Source: Propionibacteriaceae bacterium
Lineage (GTDB): Bacteria > Actinomycetota > Actinomycetes > Propionibacteriales > Propionibacteriaceae
Assembly: GCA_031268065.1 (NCBI GenBank)
Contig: JAIRXX010000262.1
Coordinates: forward strand, 1-9,255
Direction of reading: 5' to 3'
DNA length: 9,255 bases
A model generated the notes under the pieces. That model was not told the origin of the DNA, ran no database searches, and worked only from the letters and a program-made list of their open reading frames with translations. Shown in pieces: positions 6,538-9,255 of the stretch (position 1 is its first letter; each line of letters begins with the position of its first letter). The position numbers were made by a program, and so were the translations under genes.

Positions 6538-7440
6538 ATGGGTAAAACAGTGCGAGTTTCAATGATCCGGCGCAAAGAACTTTTGCTCGGTTTTTGCGTA
6601 ATAGCTCCGGCTGCGATTGTCATTGCTTCTGTGATGTTCATCCCGTTATTTTATGCGATTTACACATCGATGTACGAAATCAAGGCCGGGCAAGCTCCAG
6701 TGTTCGTCTTTTTGGGAAATTACGGTAGGTTCTTCACTGATCCGGTGGCGTTGCGTTCCCTGGCAAACACAGTGGGCTATACAGTCATCAACTTGGCAAT
6801 CTGCCTTCTGTTCGGCGTCGGTATTGCGATTCTGCTAGACACGCTCCGGCCCAAAGTCGGCAATATCTTGCGGGCGGTATTCTCCATGCCGCTATTCATA
6901 TCTCCGATCATCGTCGCGCTGATCTGGCGTTATATGTACGACCCGCAGTATGGGTTCGTGTACTGGCTGTTGGGCACAGTCGGGCTTGACCAATACTTCG
7001 GTGGCCTCACCTCTCCCGCTTGGGCGCTGGTCTGCGTAGCCGTGGCGGATGCCTGGAACGTAACTCCCTTCATAATGCTGGTGGTGTCGGCGGGGTTGAC
7101 CGTCATCCCCGAAGACCTATACGAGGCAGCGAGGCTGGATGGGGCGGGGCCGATCAGGATAGTTTTCAATGTCACCCTGCCGTTGCTGACGAAAGTGCTG
7201 GCGGTGGTGGCCCTGATACGCGGCACTGACGCTTTCCGGGTGTTTGACATCATCTACGGCACTACCAACGGCGGCCCGGCGAATTCCACCTCGTCACTGT
7301 CGCTCTACGCCTATAAAGCGGCCTATCAGCAGAATGAATTGGGTTATGGCATGGCAATAGCAATCATCACGCTGCTCGGTCTGATTTTGCTATTCGGGCC
7401 GTTGATGAGAAATTCCGCCCGGGGGAAGGATGACTTGTGA
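6538..7440 (+). CDS. Carbohydrate ABC transporter permease, MalF/UgpA type
   Basis: A 300-residue inner-membrane protein, one of the two channel-forming subunits of the importer. About six hydrophobic segments are visible (near residues 16-42, 75-100, 110-132, 160-188, 214-228 and 270-290). The cytoplasmic EAA loop that contacts the ATPase reads YEAARLDGAG (195-204) and continues to LP at 214-215, the standard spacing. The ending of this region, DIIYGTTNGGP, is typical of MalF-type permeases. The ATG at 6538 gives normal length, but its ribosome site is poor (AGG near 6523), and an ATG at 6562 is an alternative start. Weak initiation plus the hairpin upstream suggests lower expression than the binding protein. 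The 3' end overlaps the next permease. Confidence 0.94.
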   Translation: MGKTVRVSMIRRKELLLGFCVIAPAAIVIASVMFIPLFYAIYTSMYEIKAGQAPVFVFLGNYGRFFTDPVALRSLANTVGYTVINLAICLLFGVGIAILLDTLRPKVGNILRAVFSMPLFISPIIVALIWRYMYDPQYGFVYWLLGTVGLDQYFGGLTSPAWALVCVAVADAWNVTPFIMLVVSAGLTVIPEDLYEAARLDGAGPIRIVFNVTLPLLTKVLAVVALIRGTDAFRVFDIIYGTTNGGPANSTSSLSLYAYKAAYQQNELGYGMAIAIITLLGLILLFGPLMRNSARGKDDL

Positions 7441-8288
7441 TGGCTGTCTCACCAGGTGCTTCTAAAGCAAAGGCCATAGTCGCAAGAACTGCGAAGTGGG
7501 CGGTGATCGGCTTGTTCTTCTGTTGGACGGTCATCCCGATCATCATCGTGGTCACCAACGCTTTCAAGATGCCACTAGACATATTCACCAAGACGCCAAC
7601 TTTCATCTTCCAACCCACGCTGGACAACTTCGCCACAGCTTTCATCAAATCAGATTTCCTGACCTACTTCGCCAATTCGACCATCGTCGCGCTGACCTGC
7701 ACCGTATTCGTGTTGGGCCTGTCGGTGTTCTCAGCTTGGGGGCTGACCAGCTTGCGGCTGCGTCCGGCCAACTGGATCGCCAATGCTTTCATGGTCGGCA
7801 AACTGGTTCCGGTGATCTCGATGCTGCTGCCTTTGTTCGTGCTGATGCGGATGATCGGGCTGCGCGGATCGCTGCTGGCGCCGGCCATAGCGCATGTGGC
7901 CTTGCAATTGCCGTTCATGGTGTGGATGCTGATGGGATTCATGCGGGACGTTCCGCCAGAATTGGAGCAGGCGGCCATGATCGACGGTTGCACGAGATTG
8001 CAGGTGTTGTTCCGGATCGTGGTGCCGGTGATCTTGCCCGGACTGGCTGCGGCGTTCATCTTGGCTATGCAGTATTCCTGGAACGAATTGCTGTTCTCGC
8101 TGCAGTTGACCACATTTGAGACCTACACGCTTCCGGTCGGTATCGCCTCATTCGTGGGCGCAGTGTCGGTTAACGCCGGTGTCGCCAGCGCAGCCGCTAC
8201 AGTCACTATGACGCCAATGGTGGTCTTGGGATTCTTCATTCAGAAGTATCTAGCCGTCGGGACCATTGGCGGAGCGGTGAAAGGGTAG
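7440..8288 (+). CDS. Carbohydrate ABC transporter permease, MalG/UgpE type
   Basis: A 282-residue second channel subunit. It has about six hydrophobic segments (near 18-40, 75-102, 112-138, 144-166, 194-212 and 246-268) and an EAA loop reading LEQAAMIDGC (175-184), with the conserved G183 and the following VVP (194-196). It ends with the family tail GGAVKG. I prefer the ATG at 7440, which overlaps the upstream stop as TGATG, over the GTG at 7437; GGGGGAAGGA (7421-7430) lies nine bases before it. The arrangement implies coupled translation and equal amounts of the two permeases, as expected for a heterodimer. It pairs with the 6538 product and the lipoprotein at 5195. No nucleotide-binding subunit follows; the next gene is the regulator. 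Confidence 0.94.
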   Translation: MAVSPGASKAKAIVARTAKWAVIGLFFCWTVIPIIIVVTNAFKMPLDIFTKTPTFIFQPTLDNFATAFIKSDFLTYFANSTIVALTCTVFVLGLSVFSAWGLTSLRLRPANWIANAFMVGKLVPVISMLLPLFVLMRMIGLRGSLLAPAIAHVALQLPFMVWMLMGFMRDVPPELEQAAMIDGCTRLQVLFRIVVPVILPGLAAAFILAMQYSWNELLFSLQLTTFETYTLPVGIASFVGAVSVNAGVASAAATVTMTPMVVLGFFIQKYLAVGTIGGAVKG

Positions 8289-8290
8289 AC

Positions 8291-9255
8291 GTGGCAGACA
8301 AACAGGCCAAGCAAGTAGTGAAATCGCGCTCGGTGACGATGAAAGACGTCGCCGCAGCCGCAGGAGTGGGTTTGGGCACGGTGTCACGGGTGTTTTCCGC
8401 GGGCGGGTCGGTGTCGTCCGCCACTCGGGAACGTGTGGAGCAGGTCGCGGCGGATTTGAATTACCGGCCCAGTGCGTTGGGCCGGGGATTGCGCTCCAGC
8501 CGCACTCGCAATATCGGGCTTATGGTGGCGGACATCTCCAACACGTTTTATTCGGAATTCACCCAAGGTGTGCTGGCGATGGCGCCTTCGGTGAACCGGC
8601 ACGTCGTGATCGGCGCGACTGGCGAAGATCCGGCTGTGGAACGCGAATACATCGAGTTGATGCTGGAACAACGCGCAGAAGGGATCATCGGCTTCCCCAC
8701 CGGCGAGAACACCGATCTGTGGAATGAGGCTGTTGCCCGGGGCATTGCGGTGATCTTTGCAGACCGCCCCATCGCGGGCATGGACGTGCCTGCGGTGCTT
8801 GTCGACAACGATGCTGGGTCATACGCCCTCACCGAGTACCTGCTCGACTTGGGGCACCGCAGAATCGGTTATCTGGGTGGTCCAGATAGCGTCTACACAG
8901 CCATCGAACGCGAGCGGGGCTTCCGTCGCGCACACGCTGATGCCGGGGTGGGCGTCGATGAGGATCTTGTCGTGCGCTCGCGTTTCACCCGAGGTTCGGC
9001 ACATGCTGGCGCTATGCGCCTGCTGCGGGCGAATCCCAAACCCACGGCGTTATTCGCCTGCAACAACGTCCTAGGCGAGGAGGCGCTGGGAGTGGTGACG
9101 GATCAAGGCGTCGATGTGCCTGGGGAATTGAGCTTCGTAATGTTCGACGAAGTTCCTTGGGCGAAGCTGGTGCGCCCCGGTATCACAGTCATGGAGCAGC
9201 CCACTTGGGAGATGGGCAAAGAAGCGATGCGAATGGCTGTCAGGGGCGTCCAAGG
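8291..9255 (+). CDS. LacI-family transcriptional regulator (3' end beyond window)
   Basis: The gene is open from GTG at 8291 to the window edge: 321 complete codons, with the last part of the sensor domain missing. GAAAGGG (8279-8285) is five bases upstream and the start lies two bases after the permease stop. An ATG at 8339 would also precede the helix-turn-helix but has no ribosome site. The DNA-binding domain runs MKDVAAAAGVGLGTVSRVF (17-35), and the hinge helix is YRPSALGRGLR (58-68). The sensor domain resembles sugar-binding proteins: IGLMVADISNTFY (75-87), ADRP (157-160), VDND (171-174), GHRRIGYLGGP (188-198), FDE (285-287) and a PGITVMEQP segment (296-304). Its likely targets are the three operators at 4279, 5017 and 5081, with a sugar as inducer; this is inferred from gene context and the CG-centred site form. 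No operator lies directly before the gene, so it would be expressed as part of the importer operon and limit its own supply. Confidence 0.93.
   Translation, partial: MADKQAKQVVKSRSVTMKDVAAAAGVGLGTVSRVFSAGGSVSSATRERVEQVAADLNYRPSALGRGLRSSRTRNIGLMVADISNTFYSEFTQGVLAMAPSVNRHVVIGATGEDPAVEREYIELMLEQRAEGIIGFPTGENTDLWNEAVARGIAVIFADRPIAGMDVPAVLVDNDAGSYALTEYLLDLGHRRIGYLGGPDSVYTAIERERGFRRAHADAGVGVDEDLVVRSRFTRGSAHAGAMRLLRANPKPTALFACNNVLGEEALGVVTDQGVDVPGELSFVMFDEVPWAKLVRPGITVMEQPTWEMGKEAMRMAVRGVQ

Overview
The window is typical of a fairly high-GC Gram-positive bacterium, most likely an actinobacterium. The evidence is GC-rich third codon positions with many shadow frames, GTG/ATG overlaps between operon genes, a lipoprotein-type sugar-binding protein, and a carbohydrate ABC importer encoded without its own ATPase. 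Genus cannot be told from the sequence alone. All genes lie on the + strand. There is no tRNA, rRNA, CRISPR array, insertion sequence or phage gene.

Region A (1-2072) is the end of a first sugar-use cassette. It holds the C-terminus of a MalG-type permease (1-174), a Gfo/Idh/MocA-family NAD(P)-dependent oxidoreductase (250-1320) and, overlapping it by 4 bases, a short-chain dehydrogenase of the BDH2 / 2-keto-3-deoxy-L-fuconate dehydrogenase type (1317-2072). Together they suggest import and then oxidative breakdown of a sugar or sugar acid. The upstream part is outside the window.

Region B (2073-4103) is a stand-alone recQ gene with complete helicase, zinc/RQC and HRDC domains. It has no functional link to the sugar genes on either side and may be translated from a leaderless mRNA.

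Region C (4249-9255) is a second, nearly complete sugar regulon: a D-lyxose ketol-isomerase-family cupin (4311-5051), a lipoprotein solute-binding protein (5195-6466), two permeases (6538-7440 and 7440-8288) and a LacI-family regulator (8291 to the window end, truncated). The striking feature is three near-identical 14-bp operators (consensus TGGTAACGWTTCCR, 13 of 14 shared between pairs). One lies just after the predicted promoter of the isomerase gene, one inside the last codons of that gene, and one at the predicted transcription start of the importer operon. The last two are centred 64 bp apart and flank a good promoter (TTGACG - 18 bp - TATGAT) whose -35 box contains the isomerase stop codon. 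The LacI protein at the end of the operon is the obvious candidate to bind them. A long perfect hairpin with a Shine-Dalgarno-like loop sits between the binding-protein and permease genes and probably sets their expression ratio.

The likely joint job of region C is regulated uptake of D-lyxose, D-mannose or a saccharide containing them, and isomerisation to the matching ketose. The transported sugar is an inference. The ATPase and the sugar kinase must be encoded elsewhere.
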